DNA from: Mixophyes australis
Lineage: Eukaryota; Chordata; Amphibia; Anura; Limnodynastidae
Assembly: GCA_036250195.1 (NCBI GenBank)
Contig: JAVHZZ010000002.1
Coordinates: 64,074,705 to 64,138,704, forward strand
Direction: 5' to 3'
Length of the DNA: 64,000 nucleotides
The position numbers and the translations under genes were made by a program. Positions within the stretch are counted from its first letter, which is position 1; each line of letters begins with the position of its first letter. The notes below the pieces were generated by a model. That model made no database searches and was not told the DNA's origin. It saw only the letters and a list, made by a program, of their open reading frames with translations. Below are positions 11,380-26,235 of this stretch, one piece after another.

Positions 11380-11812
11380 CAGCCATTGCACAGAACAGAC
11401 GGCTCCCTTTTCTATTGTGAAGATCGTATTCAAAATCCAGTTTAACTTTCTATGGGATAACCACATTCAACCTCTGCATCGTCACCTTTTGTTAAGTGGT
11501 TCCAATGGCATTCATTTTTTACGGGCGGAGAGGGTTCTACGTTGGGAGTGACTGATCTCCTACTCTATTTTAAATGAACCACCAAAATCGTAAGAGATCA
11601 TATGGCCACAACCTGACACTGCTGTCCACAGATTGTAGTAGATAAGATCTTATATTACATTTCCACATATGTAAAGTTGAAATTGTCCACCCTTTTTTAC
11701 CCCCAATAGTTATTCCCTTCCCCCATTTCCCTGTTTGCTTTCTGTACTCCTTTTGTTTAAAAAAATATTTCCAATAAAATATATTGATGAAAACAAAAAA
11801 AACTGTTCTTTG
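11380..11812 (+). mobile_element. Possible L1-type LINE 3' end
   Basis: A pyrimidine-rich block (11690-11755) is followed by ccaataaaatatattgatg and an A-rich end near 11812, the arrangement of an L1 3' untranslated region with polyadenylation signal and tail. Upstream, 11440-11560 has no clear reading frame. The family assignment is by style only. Confidence 0.35.
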
Positions 11813-11898
11813 CAAAGGCTGAACAAACTGAATTTTTCCTTTAGGTTTACAATGCGTTCATTTAATGAATAAACCTAAACATTGTTGATGTTGATAAA

Positions 11899-12027
11899 CA
11901 GGAGAGGGCTGACAAACCTTAGCCTGGGGGAAAAGACTTGACTCAGCAGCCTATTTTAAATTGAAAATATATACAGATGGCCCAGTGACCAAGCTATGGG
12001 ACTGCCCCCCGGCCCAGCCTGCCCCTG
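11899..12027. mobile_element. 129-bp hAT-type MITE
   Basis: The left end caggagagggctgac and the right end cccagcctgcccctg are imperfect inverted repeats. Flanks ttgataaa (11891-11898) and ttaagaaa (12028-12035) agree at six of eight bases, as expected for an aged 8-bp target duplication. The right terminus resembles that of the 35734-35966 element. Confidence 0.65.
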
Positions 12028-12299
12028 TTAAGAAATCATATGTAAATAAAGCAAATTAGATGGGGAACACAAATCTAGCTATATCCAGAACAGCAATTCT
12101 CATACATATTTTCAGAACCTTATTTATATCACATAACAATTAGCTCACTAAACGATGCACCAATTTATCACTAACATTTGTACTGTTTTGTATGTCTTTG
12201 TCTGGTTTTATAACACTGTCTTCTTTATGCAGTTACATTCACTTTAAGTTAACACATTGGCAGCAAATGAGAATCCTCCATTGAGAACCCTATGACCAG

Positions 12300-13140
12300 T
12301 TTTAGACTGGAGCATAAAGTGCCCACTGGGGGAATGCAATAATAGGGGCCTCCAAAATAGTGTGAAAGCAAAAAAAGAATAATGGCCCCAGTAACCTCAC
12401 AGTGATTCTTTCCTTTTGGCACAGTGTGAAGTGGACATACCGCTCAACTGTCCCTGCAGTGGGGACAAAGTCCTGACTGAGCAGACAGTCACCCAAAATT
12501 GGCACTGTTTGCCAACTTTTTGCTACCTCTTACCTGCTCTTGCAGATTTCACTACTTGCTACTATTTGTATCTTAAAATCAATTGCTTCTTGTCTGGATC
12601 CTGGAATGTTGGGTCCCTGTCTGGATAAATGATAGGTACATAAAACATAAAAAAAGGTCTAGCAGTGAGTTAACCTCTAAATTTCCTTTTCCCAAACCAG
12701 CCCAAAGTTAAATCAAAAGCATCCACGTTTAATAAATAACTCTCCCTACCTGGAACCAGCCAAGACATTAAATTAATAATATTCACATTTAATAAATAAA
12801 CCCATTTTCCCACAAACAGTCCTGACATTTAGTAAATAGCCCTCTTGTTTGACAAACTCAGCACCACATTCGATTATTAGCCCTGAAACCCCTCCATCAT
12901 TAAATAGTCCCATCACCCCATCTTAAATTAATAGATACTACCATGATCCCTCTATTAAATTAGGTAGCCCCCATTAAATAAATTGCCCTATCAATAAATG
13001 AATATTTCCCACTCACTGTTAAGTGACTAGCCTTTACCTTCACAATTAAATTAATAGCCCACTCATCCCCAGCCACATTACATACAGTGACCTCCTTCCC
13101 ACACACTTACCTTATTCTCTGCACATTACATAAACCCCTC
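12300..13140. mobile_element. Diverged partial copy of the 7985-9731 transposon interior
   Basis: 12416-12630 aligns with 8560-8770: a tgaagt-ggacatacc start, a gacagtcaccca block and tgtctggatcctggaatgttgg are shared in order. Afterwards comes a run of degenerate attaaataaatagccc units similar to 8880-9080. Termini are not visible. Confidence 0.55.
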
Positions 13141-13489
13141 CATCAGTTCTCTCCACCGAAAATAGATTACACCAGTTTTACACCATAAATAGTTGGTGAA
13201 CAGGAGTAAACAAAGTGGGGTTGGCCACTTCAACATAATAAATAAGACAAGTTTTTTAAAGTTTACATAAAATTAAAGGAAAAAGGGTAACATTGCAAAA
13301 ACATCAATGAATGAACCATATAGTAGCTAATGTGCATTTTTCATTTTATTAACTGCTTGTACAGAAAATCATGGAATAAATACAGAATTTCAATAATTGA
13401 TTCTTATATATTACAGGACCAGAGGTCAGTGCTTTGGTGCCTTAGTCATATCAATTTAACACACCTCCTATATACAGTGGATCCCTTCA
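13141..13489. other. Unassigned spacer
   Basis: AT-rich sequence with no supported gene or repeat. Confidence 0.35.
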
Positions 13490-13865
13490 CAGGGTTCTGT
13501 CCTTGGCCCTCTTTTTTTTTCTCCTTTGTACACCTCCTCCTTGGGTGAACTCATAAGTTCCTTCGGCCTCCAGCACCACCTCTATGAAGACCACACTCAA
13601 CTCTTCTTCGCCTCCCCTGATCTCTCCCCTTCCCTCCTCTCTCGAGTGTCCAGTTACCTCTTCACCATCTCCTTCTGAATGTCACATGGCCAAAACTGAA
13701 CTCATTGTCTTCCCTCCATCAAGAGTCTGCACCCCTCGAGACCTCCCCACCACTGCTGACAACATCACTATCTCCTCTGTTCCTCAGTTCCACTGCCTGG
13801 GTGTCATTCTTGACTCCTCCCTCTCATTCGACCATGACATTCAATCTCCTGCCCAATCTTGTCGC

Positions 13866-13868
<3 letters not shown>
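13490..13868 (+). pseudogene. L2 LINE reverse-transcriptase fragment (broken)
   Basis: Read across frames, the translation shows an RT-like gsvLGPL start, then a segment with KTELIVFPPSRVC and a [16 protein letters not shown] tail. These match in order the palm region and the part just after it in the L2 copy at 15234-18428 ([32 protein letters not shown]). Frameshifts and stops break the frame, and the YxDD motif is lost in a deletion. It ends abruptly in a TA microsatellite at 13869. Confidence 0.7.

Positions 13869-13914
<46 letters not shown>
13869..13914. repeat. (TA)n microsatellite
   Basis: An uninterrupted TA dinucleotide run. The tyrosine-isoleucine frames over it on both strands are artefacts. 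Confidence 0.95.
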
Positions 13915-13917
<3 letters not shown>

Positions 13918-14949
13918 GTAACAATAGTTTATCTGTCCTTTGATATATAAATTCAAGCAGAGGAAGGATTAAATGGTTATGCAATAAAGATCTCACAAAT
14001 TTCATGGACCACCTCCGAGATGATCCAATCCGGAAACACACACAAAGGTCCTGATTCATCAAGGCAACGCATACTGAGCACAAGCTGTGTTTAGTATTAA
14101 ATGCACGTATTTAGGCTTTACACACTCCCAAACTCATCCAGGCACGGATCTCAAGATACCTGTTGAAATCAGGTGTAGGTCTGCTGTGCTCTACTGCACA
14201 AGGCGCTGCAGGATACGTCCAATAACTATGTGGATTATAAATTCACAGAGAAATAAAATGATTGAATTAATGTCACTTGCTAATAATATAAGCATTAATG
14301 ATAAAACAGATAAAATTAAAAAGTGGGGGATTTTAGTTTTTTCCCCATAAAATACATTTCTTAGGATGTTAATGTCTACTGAGCATAAAATACATTTTTG
14401 CAGTTGCTCCGATTGCAAACACATGCTCTACCATGCATACGAGACTGTCATCACTAGTAGTCAGGACTTAAACTTGAAGTTTGTGGCGTATTGATGGAGC
14501 AACTCTCATACCACTATAAATATCCTTTACTGAATAGCCTTCAGATCCTACCATGGACTCGCTATGAGCAATGTAATACGATAGCCAAATACTGACATAG
14601 ATTACACTTCAGCTGACAGCTATACAGACTTTCTTTTGCTATGTCTGCAATTCCTAAGTACAAGTTAATATTGTATAGGTTCTATTGAAACAATCAAAGG
14701 TGTTACAGAATAAAGTCAGTGATTCTGTTATAATCCAGTAGCTTTCCTTACATGTTTTCCTCCTCCTATAGTGGCGGTTTCATCATAACAAGCCCAGGTT
14801 CTTTGCTACTTAAAACGAAAGTGGCCAATCAGAGCACAACATTTCTAATTGATACAGGTGATGTATATATGTATATATATAAAGCAAAGCAGATACAGAA
14901 GGACAGCGCCTTCAGGTGTATATAATATGCAGTCGGTAGATATAATATA
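13915..14949. other. Unassigned spacer between L2 pieces
   Basis: No coding sequence or clear terminal repeats were found. A short (ta/gtatat) run lies near 14865-14882. Confidence 0.35.
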
Positions 14950-18720
<3,771 letters not shown>

Positions 18721-19085
18721 CCTACTCTTCAAACGTGCGCTGAAAACCCACCTCTTCCTTAAAGCCTACCAACCATCCGCTTAACCCCTTCATCTCCTCC
18801 ACTCGCTCTCTCCCTTGCCTCATCTGGCTCCCCTTGTGCCTGTTCTGTTTTCCCTCCCTTAGGATGTAAGCTCACTTGAGCAGGGCCCTCTTTCCTCCTG
18901 TCTCCTCACCTGTTCTTCTGCTCCGTGTTTTTTTGCTTTAACCTGCCTGGAGCTCCTGAAGTACTGGTATCTCTGTTTATTGTTTTGTACTGTTTCACCC
19001 TGTATAGTGTACTGTTTGTATGGTGTACGGCGCTGCGGAAATCTTGTGGCGCCTAACAAATAAAGGATAATAATAATAATAATAA
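18721..19085 (+). mobile_element. 5'-truncated L2 LINE 3' end
   Basis: It begins within the last ORF2 codons (a frame giving FKRALKTHLFLKAY and a stop near 18783). It then has gatgtaagctcacttgagca, gtacggcgctgcggaaatc, caaataaaggataa and a (TAA)n tail at 19066-19085. It lies head-to-head with, or inserted into, the 5' part of the minus-strand L2, and is a close relative of 7030-7285. Confidence 0.85.
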
Positions 19086-21449
19086 TACTTGTGATGGGAG
19101 ACAGAGCTTAAATAGAATTGAAGTACAGTGCTGAGATAGGGGGCTGAAATAACTGTAGCATGGGTAGGGAGTGGTTGAGCAAGTAGTACAGCAGTCTGAT
19201 TAAACAGAGTGGATTTTGCATTGAAAACAAACTGATAAATAAAACAAACTTTCATGAGATGAGAGGAAAATGAGATCAGAGTCCAAAACAGTCCTCATGT
19301 TGTATGTAGCTTGTAGCCAGGGAGAGTTGAAAATAGCAGAGGTGCAATATGGAGTTTCAGGTGAATACTGACAGTTGTCCTTGTGAAGCTGTGGTAATAG
19401 GCAGAATGTTCTTCTCCTGTTTCCTCCTGTGTAACTCCGGTATAACTCCGAATTATGCTGATTGAATTTTTGTTTCACACTTATATCTATACACACTTAG
19501 AGCTATACACACTAACTAAGCAGCCATCACTGGCTTTGCAGCCATTCTACTATATGCAATAATCTCAGAACAGTCCAGAGGGTGTATAGCTAGACGGTAT
19601 CTACTTTAGTAAACCGCATATAGTTCATATGACCAATGTGCAATGTGCAGGATAGGTATAGATTATTCATAGACTAGCCAGCACATATCAAAAGAACACC
19701 ATACAATAAATTAATAGGATGGCGTGTGTACCAAATATAAATGAAATAACCGCTTATCTGTATGTTGGTTCCTTGGTCATCCCGAAATGTAGTCTTTAAC
19801 CAGGTCTCCTTCGGCCGTGATAATAAATAGAGTATGTTCTAATAATATCACAACCGCAACACCATTCTCATCCGCTCATTATTAGGAGAAAATATATGAA
19901 AATGCCATATGGTGTAGTATTTTATGTAAACAATTTAATCAGCAGATAAAATATTGAAATGCAAACTCACAATGTATATAAAATATGAGTTTATCTGTAA
20001 AATACAGGTGAGATCACTTGTCTGTTAGATCCCCTGGTGATAATAGATGTCCCTCAGCAGGCTCCGTACAAAAACTCAGTGCAGGATAATCTATAGATAT
20101 TATTCCCGGGGTACAGCAGTATTCTCCAGTGTGTGTAATAAGGGCCTCAACGCGTTTCGTTTTCGCATCTGCAGAGAAAACAGGTCTCCGAAAATTAATC
20201 CTACTTCCACCAAGCTAGTAGCCAGACATCTAGGATTTTGTTTATGTTTTGTTTTATTTGCAAGCTGGTGAATAAACTAGCTGTGGTTTTAACCTGAAAA
20301 CTCTAGACTTGAGTGGTTTACTGCTACTGTTCATCACCATCTTCCCCAAGGAGATGGCACCAGCCGTGAGCTGAAATCCAGCGAGAAAAGTACCGTAATA
20401 CCAGTATTTACGCCCTAATATTTATTACCGTAATGACGGTAATAGTGTGAGCGGCGCATTACTTTTGGCAGTAACGCCAAGAATTGAATATGCCCCTCTA
20501 TGTCTAAGTTCAACATTACCTTGGAGTGGCAAATATGCACTTTTCTTAAGCTGCAGAATCTTTCTAATACAAGGGCTCACATAAAGTTACAATACAATTA
20601 CCTTATACATTAAAACATTAAAGTCTTGTTTTAAATTTATTACATATAACCTTACTCCCTCTTTAATCATAAATTTAATTTTTATTACGCAATTGCTACT
20701 GTGACATAAGGTCACATAGTACATTATAGGCTTGATTTAGAGTTGGATGTAAAGATGCACCTTACACCTGGAGAGGCAGATACGATGCCTGCACATGCAG
20801 TACAGTACAGTAAAGGCATTGTACACTTAATGCTACTTTGACTTGGTCACATCTCCTGAGACACCTCTAACAAGGCGTATCATTTGTGGGTCCTTAAAGG
20901 CAGGTATAAAGATACATGCTGATATTTATAACAGCATCAGCATGCATCTCTAGTGTTTTTAGAAAAAATTTCAATTAATTATGTAAATTAATTAATGAAC
21001 CAAAAACCAGCACCCTTAATGAATAACCAGTTAGCCGCATACATGAAGACCCTCTCTTAATGTGAACTAGCTGCAGTCCGTTCAGCACAGGGTTGAAATC
21101 CCTATTGAAATCATGCCAGTAGAAATGTGTGGGTTCCCCCTACCCAAGGACAACCTCCTGGCACCCCTGGTTTGGTGGGTGCCATGATAATTATGAAAAA
21201 TAGGTTAAATACTATTTTGTAACTACATGTCCCAGCAATCGTTAGCGGTCATTTACTGCTTGGGCAAGCTGGCACTTGTGGAACACCATGCGCCAACATG
21301 TCCTGGCAGCCAGGGTCCGCTGGAACATGTAGTTTCGCAATAGAACCCAATAGAATATAAACACAAATTCACTGTAGTAAACAATAATATTTTTTTTAAA
21401 AAATAAAAACACCCACAAATCCCTAATTTACCCTTTTATTATACACTAA
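19086..21449. other. Mixed repeats, no gene recognised
   Basis: 19086-19480 may be the 5' untranslated part of the minus-strand L2. A word common in frog repeats, caacgcgtttcg, is at 20148-20159. Around 20385-20495 a block rich in taccgtaat inversions ends ttgaatatgcccct, resembling the right terminus of the 69-661 element. 21050-21330 is further moderately GC-rich repeat-like sequence. No coding frame is supported. Confidence 0.45.
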
Positions 21450-21624
21450 GGGCTAGATTTACTAAGCTGCGGGTTTGAAAAAGTGGGGATGTTGCCTATA
21501 GCAACCAATCAGATTCTAGCTTTCATTTATTTAGTACTTTCTACAAAATGACAACTAGAATCTGATTGGTTGCTATAGGCAACATCACCACTTTTTCAAA
21601 CCAGCAGCTTAGTAAATCTAGCCC
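21450..21624. mobile_element. Palindromic Harbinger-type MITE, TAA target
   Basis: The two halves are long inverted repeats: gggctagatttactaagctg at left and cagcttagtaaatctagccc at right, with inner arms around gatgttgcctatagcaacc and its complement. The target duplication is TAA (21447-21449 and 21625-21627). A relative with different termini is at 32604-32782. Confidence 0.8.
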
Positions 21625-22104
21625 TAAATCCATCGCTAATTTTCTTCCTGAAATAGTCAGTGGGAAAATAGAATATAAAAATCTACATAAGATGAACAAA
21701 ACTTACACTTTACTGCGCAGTGACAAGAATGAATTAACTTAAGTGACCAGCCAATCAGGTGCAAGCTGCTCTAATTGGCTGACAACATATACACCCAATT
21801 ATTTACACTTAACATTTGAATGTGTTTTCTCACTGTTACCATGGTGCCTACACCAGGGGGTTCCCACTGCACCAGGGGTTCCAAAATCAATCTCAGTTCT
21901 CTCCAACATAGGGCTCCATGTGAGAGGGGCTGCTGACACCTATCTTAAGATACGTGCAACTCAATTTACACAAGTAAAACTGCAATTTTACAATTATAGT
22001 ATTTTGCTTATGTTCAGGCCACATTTTTGCAGCCAACTCTAAATGCGTTCCTATATTATGTGAAGAGGGATGAGTATGTATATCTATCTATCTATCTATA
22101 TACA
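21625..22104. other. Unassigned spacer ending in (TATC)n
   Basis: No gene was found. A tctatctatctatc run at 22081-22100 precedes the TA microsatellite. Confidence 0.4.

Positions 22105-22159
<55 letters not shown>
22105..22159. repeat. (TA)n microsatellite
   Basis: A pure TA run of about 55 bases adjoining the outer edge of the long inverted repeat. Confidence 0.95.
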
Positions 22160-22163
<4 letters not shown>

Positions 22164-22559
22164 AATTAGAGGGGATAGGGTGCCTATGGTGTAGTATTAG
22201 GGGTATTAAAGTCCCAGAAACCAGAGTGTGTGCATATGCGTACCAGATGTATACTTAAAAGTATGCTTATCAATACACAAAGCTTGGATGATTCATCGTA
22301 GTCATGTAGATCCACTGCAATCTTGTGTCCTCATATGAAGAGAAAAGAAAACCAAATAGTGTAATACCGTTATACAGGTAGAGTCAATATATCCCAGCCA
22401 CCCAAGATTAGGCGTACCAGAAATATGAAATGTTGTGCTTATCTGTAAAGTTTCTTTATACAGCTAGAACTCTCTCTTGTACACTTCACTCCATCACAGG
22501 TTCATGACAGGCAGATAGCACTGAGTCCAGTACTAGATAGCAGCCAGAAACTTACTTGT

Positions 22560-24127
22560 TGTCACGGGCACTAGGAGTCTTGCCCAGGATTTCACCAGTT
22601 GACTATGCTTACCAGAGAGGCGGAGTTTGCACAGCGGTCCTCTGGCAGCAGGGTGAATAGTGGAACGTATATAACAGCAGATGGAGAGAGGATGCCAATG
22701 GAAATGATGATAGTCAGTGACTTGCAGCTATACTGGTAAATGACTCAGCGACTTGCAGCTATATTGGTAGATGAGTCAGCGACTTGCATCTATAGTGGAA
22801 AGGCAGGTTTGAACCACGGAGACCAGGTTGGACGTGAGCAGATGAAGGAAGGTAACAGGAGAGTCAGTGGTCTGCGTACAGCAAGTTGTACCACTGCTAT
22901 GGTGAGAAGACTTGTCCAGGTGCAGGTAGGTAGCGGGGAAGTCAGTGGTCTGCGTACAGCAAGTTGTACCACTGCTATGGTGAGAAGACTTGTCCAGGTG
23001 CAGGTAGGTAGCGGGGAAGTCAGTGGTCTGCGTACAGCAAGTTGTACCACTGCTATGGTGAGAAGACTTGTCCAGGTGCAGGTAGGTAGCGGGGAAGTCA
23101 GTGGTCTGCGTACAGCAAGTTGTACCACTGCTATGGTGAGAAGACTTGTCCAGGTGCAGGTAGGTAGCGGGGAAGTCAGTGGTCTGCGTACAGCAAGTTG
23201 TACCACTGCTATGGTGAGGAGTAGTTCAGGTGCGGATGAGTGGAGGCATGCAAAGAGTCAATAACGGTATGAAGACACTGAGAGCACAGAGGAACTTGTT
23301 CCAAACAGATATGCAGCATTTACAGCTAATAGTCTATAATGGTATGTATACCGCTGCTGAGTAGAGAGGCTTGCACAGAGTGGATATGCGGAATAATAAC
23401 TGATAGTCAATCACAAGTGTGCATATCACTGCTGAGTAGAGAAGCTTGTTCCAAACAGATATGCAGCGTGACAACAAATAGTCTACAGCGGGTATGGATA
23501 CCGCTGCAGGGTAGAGAGGCTTGTCCTAAGCGGATATGCAAGGTAACAGTTGATAGTTGATAGTCAATAAAAAGTAAGCATACCGCTGATGAGTAGGGAA
23601 GCTTGTCCACGAGAATATGCAGGCACAGCAGGGACACTGAACGGTTGTAGCGGGTATGGGAAAGACAGGTGAGTAGAGCAGGTAATCAGAAGCCAGCTGA
23701 GGACACGAGCAGGATACAGGAGTCTGTAGCGGGTATGAGAACCGCTGATGAGCAGAGCAAGTAATCCAGAAGCCAGCTGAGGACACGAGTAGGATACAGG
23801 AGTCTGTAGCGGGTATGGAAACCACCGATGAGTAGCACAGGTAATCAGCAGGAAGCTGAAGACACTAGCAGGACACAGGAGACACCTTCAGAGACTCACA
23901 GGGAATGAGACTCAAGATCAGGCAACGAGGTAAAGAGCACAGGTGCCTTAAATAGGGAGAGGTGCCTGATCCACCAATGAGATTAAAAGCAAAGGTCATA
24001 AGTTCTTGGATGCTGCGCATGCGCAGTGCATCAAGATGGCGGGCGGCCACGGCTCAGGACAGGCGCCGGCAGGAAGGCTAGGGAACCACGCACCAGCGCA
24101 GAGGCACTCACGGTCCGGTGAGTGACA
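22560..24127 (-). mobile_element. Solo-LTR-like insertion with 5-bp target duplication
   Basis: The element starts TGTCACGGGC and ends GAGTGACA, giving TG...CA termini, and is flanked by cttgt on both sides (22555-22559 and 24128-24132). On the minus strand a CATTGG word is followed about 20 bases later by ctatttaagg, a plausible TATA region, which suggests minus orientation. No protease, RT or integrase frame is present, so a recombined solo LTR of a Gypsy- or ERV-like element is most likely. A different LTR of the same terminal style starts at 38680. Confidence 0.6.
22863..23215. repeat. 78-bp tandem repeat, about 4.5 near-identical copies
   Basis: gtcagtggtctgcgtacagc recurs at 22863, 22941, 23019, 23097 and 23175. 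The 78-base period is a multiple of three, so both strands show repeated open frames (for example VSGLRTASCTTAMVRR), which are by-products. Further, looser repeats containing gtagcgggtatg follow at 23490-23830. Confidence 0.9.
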
Positions 24128-24791
24128 CTTGTAATCGTGTAGCCTGGAGGAATACCTGTACAGAGAAACCATATGCAGAGCTGGAGGTGAACCCAGATAG
24201 GTCACCAGAATAATAACCAAAGAGGTTAATCATATAGTTGTAAATAATGAGACATATCAAGAACGACTTGAAGGTGATAAGGAATCTCTGATATTACAGA
24301 ATACCCTGATCCATTGTTATTGAAGACAAGGATTATACCTGGGACGCAGATAAGCATGATTTTATAATTCTATTGTGAGTGTGATTCTTATATAATAAAT
24401 GTATTTATTTTGAACATACTACAATATATGGGACCTTTATATTCTATATCTGCCTGTCATGAACTTGTGATGGAATGAAGTGTACATGGGTGAGTTCCAG
24501 CTGTATAAAGGAACCTTACAGATAAGCACAACTTATTTCTGGTACGCCTAATCTTGGCTAGGTTATATTGACTCTACTTCTATAACGGTATTACACTATT
24601 TGGTTTTCTTTTCTCTTCATATGAGTACTCAAGACTGCAGTGGATCTACATGACTACGGTGGAGCACCCAAGCTTTGTGTATTGATGAACATACTTTCAA
24701 GTATATATCTGGTACACATATGCACACACACTGGTTTCTGGGACTTTAATACCCTTAATACTACATCATAGGCGCCATATCCCCTCTTATT

Positions 24792-24927
24792 GATAGGTGT
24801 AGAACTTCATCGGTGTACCATCCGAACGTTGAAGGGATATAAAGGAGGTGTCGGGGTGTGAATACTAATTGAACTAATACCTATACAATCCTGAACTGAG
24901 CGCCATAATTATTGTCATTGTCATTTT

Positions 24928-24968
<41 letters not shown>

Positions 24969-25485
24969 AATACATATATATATATATTCCATAGACAAAA
25001 AACCTTACACTTTAACATGTCCGATTAAGGTTCCTTACACACCATCTAAAATGTAAGAAAACGATTGAAACTCTTCTACTCAAACTCCAAAAAGCAATGA
25101 AATTACAACGATTAAGGCAGAAACCTTAATGGACTTGTTCCTTGAGCAATACAGACATGGTATGCCATCACATCCTGTGGTTAGCTTCAGATTCAGCACT
25201 ATCATGGAGTGAGATTGCTGTCATTCACAAAATGGTGGCTCTGCTAATTCACAGGTTTGTGTGTTCACTGGAATACACACATATAGTACTATTACATTTT
25301 CTTAGTTTAGCTTTATCGTAGTTTAGGGCCTGCGTGTCTTAGAAAGAGACAGTAGAGCAACGTCATAAAAAAGTAGAACTACAAAATAATATTACAGTTA
25401 AATTACATTAAATTGGTGTATAATCCTCTACTTAATTTGGTTTTCAGTCAGCAATGTTTGCCAAAAATAAATTAAAAAAATTCTC
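24792..25485. other. Spacer with (TA)n, no gene seen
   Basis: 24930-24964 is a TA run. The rest is AT-rich with no supported feature. Confidence 0.45.
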
Positions 25486-26235
25486 TTTTTTTTTTTTTTT
25501 TTCATATATTCTTTATTTGTTCAATGCGAGAAGGCAGATAGTGTTACATGGTTGCACATCAGAATGAACACATGAGAAAAACATATTGTGGATAATCAAC
25601 ATTAGTATCACATGAACAACCACTTGTTACAAGCTTAAACGTGGCTCATAACGCATTTATTTTGAATACAATAATAAACAAAACATCAAGAACACTCCCA
25701 AAGAGTAGGGAGACGTATAGTAGACATAAAGAAGAGTGGGTGAGAAGAGAACACAAAGGAAGAGAGGGTTAGGAAAGGGGAGAGGGTTATATGGAGCTAG
25801 CTGATATAGAGCATATCATTTTAAATTAGTCTGAATTTTCAAACTCAATCCAAGACACCCAAGTGGCCATATATTCCGCAAATTTATCACTGGCAGAGAG
25901 AATAATGTCGTCCATGGACATATAATAATCAATTCTATTGAACCACTCCATTATCGAAGGAGGAGTTTGAGATCTCCAGCGAGTGGGTACAGTTGCCCTA
26001 GCTGCATTATTGAGGTGTTTTAGTAATGATCTTTTGTATTTAGAGGGTTGAATAGAGGAGAATGATAGTAACCAGAAGCCGGGGTCATTGGGAACCTCAC
26101 ATCCTACGATGATACGAATAGTCTTATGACTTCATTCCAAAATGGAGAGATTAAAGAACACTCCCACCAAATATGTATTAATGATCCCAGGGAACAGGAA
26201 CATCTCCAACAGAAGGAAGATAATTGGGGATTGTT

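Larger units (their letters stand above)
22161..24791. mobile_element. Foldback element with about 350-bp inverted arms, split by a nested insertion
   Basis: Left arm 22161-22519 and right arm 24448-24791 are inverted copies with scattered differences. For example, gtcccagaaaccagagtgtg pairs with cacactggtttctgggac, and aaccaaatagtgtaatacc pairs with ggtattacactatttggtt. Without the nested 1568-bp insertion the unique centre is only about 355 bp. TA microsatellites lie just outside both arms. The arms carry no recognised coding frame. It could be a foldback-type DNA transposon or two copies of one repeat in opposite orientation. Confidence 0.75.

Noticed and set aside
22740..23264. 174-codon frame of repeated VSGLRTASCTTAMVRR
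   Set aside because: Produced by the 78-bp tandem repeat; the opposite strand is equally open.
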